Below are positions 6,461 through 6,472 of a stretch of DNA of 6,472 nt, piece by piece. This stretch comes from Thermoplasmata archaeon. GTDB taxonomy: Archaea > Thermoplasmatota > Thermoplasmata > Thermoplasmatales > Thermoplasmataceae. Numbering within the stretch: position 1 is the first letter of the stretch; each line of letters opens with the position of its first letter. The translations under genes were made by a program, and so were the position numbers. The stretch spans positions 1-6,472 of the forward strand of contig JAJZOM010000275.1 in the NCBI GenBank assembly GCA_021811505.1. Direction: 5' to 3'. The notes under the pieces are model-generated. The model did no database searches. It had not been told where the DNA came from and was given only the letters and a program-made list of their open reading frames with translations.

Positions 6461-6472
6461 GGTTTACGAAAT

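Overview
The window looks archaeal, most likely from an acidophilic Thermoplasmatales-type organism (an inference, moderate confidence). Four things point that way. Arginine is coded mainly by AGG/AGA and isoleucine often by ATA. Shine-Dalgarno sites match the archaeal GGAGGTGAT consensus where they occur, while the large secreted hydrolase has no such site and instead a TATA-like box placed for a near-leaderless transcript. There is an oligo-T type terminator. Finally, the extracytoplasmic enzyme has no cysteine, few charged residues and many N-glycosylation sequons, as expected for a protein facing acid. By eye the base composition is moderate, somewhat under 50 % GC.

Left part (1-2227, + strand): a fatty acyl-CoA degradation pair followed by a small membrane protein. 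An enoyl-CoA hydratase/isomerase (crotonase family, 5' end outside the window) is followed after 12 bases by an acyl-CoA dehydrogenase with a strong Shine-Dalgarno site. These would catalyse consecutive steps of beta-oxidation, or of a branched-chain or aromatic acyl-CoA pathway. The dehydrogenase has Asp where the usual C-terminal catalytic Glu stands. Thirty bases further lies a 106-residue protein with one N-terminal membrane helix and an NfeD-type OB domain.

Middle (2268-3386, - strand): a convergent gene for a 372-residue multi-pass membrane protein. It belongs to a family I recognise by motif but whose function I do not know. It appears to be an internal duplication, with a W-x-x-G-E-G motif in the first half and a W-x-x-G-Q-D motif in the second.

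Right part (3461-6472, - strand): a two-gene operon. A secreted or membrane-anchored penicillin-acylase-family Ntn hydrolase (854 residues, catalytic Ser315) has its TGA stop overlapping the ATG of a 122-residue hydrophobic protein in an ATGA junction. The operon has a TATA-like promoter at the right edge and ends in a cluster of T-runs. The small membrane protein is unrecognised and is the best candidate here for something undescribed, as a partner of the acylase.

No RNA genes, mobile elements, CRISPR arrays or long non-coding stretches were seen. The longest gap is 107 bases (3387-3493).
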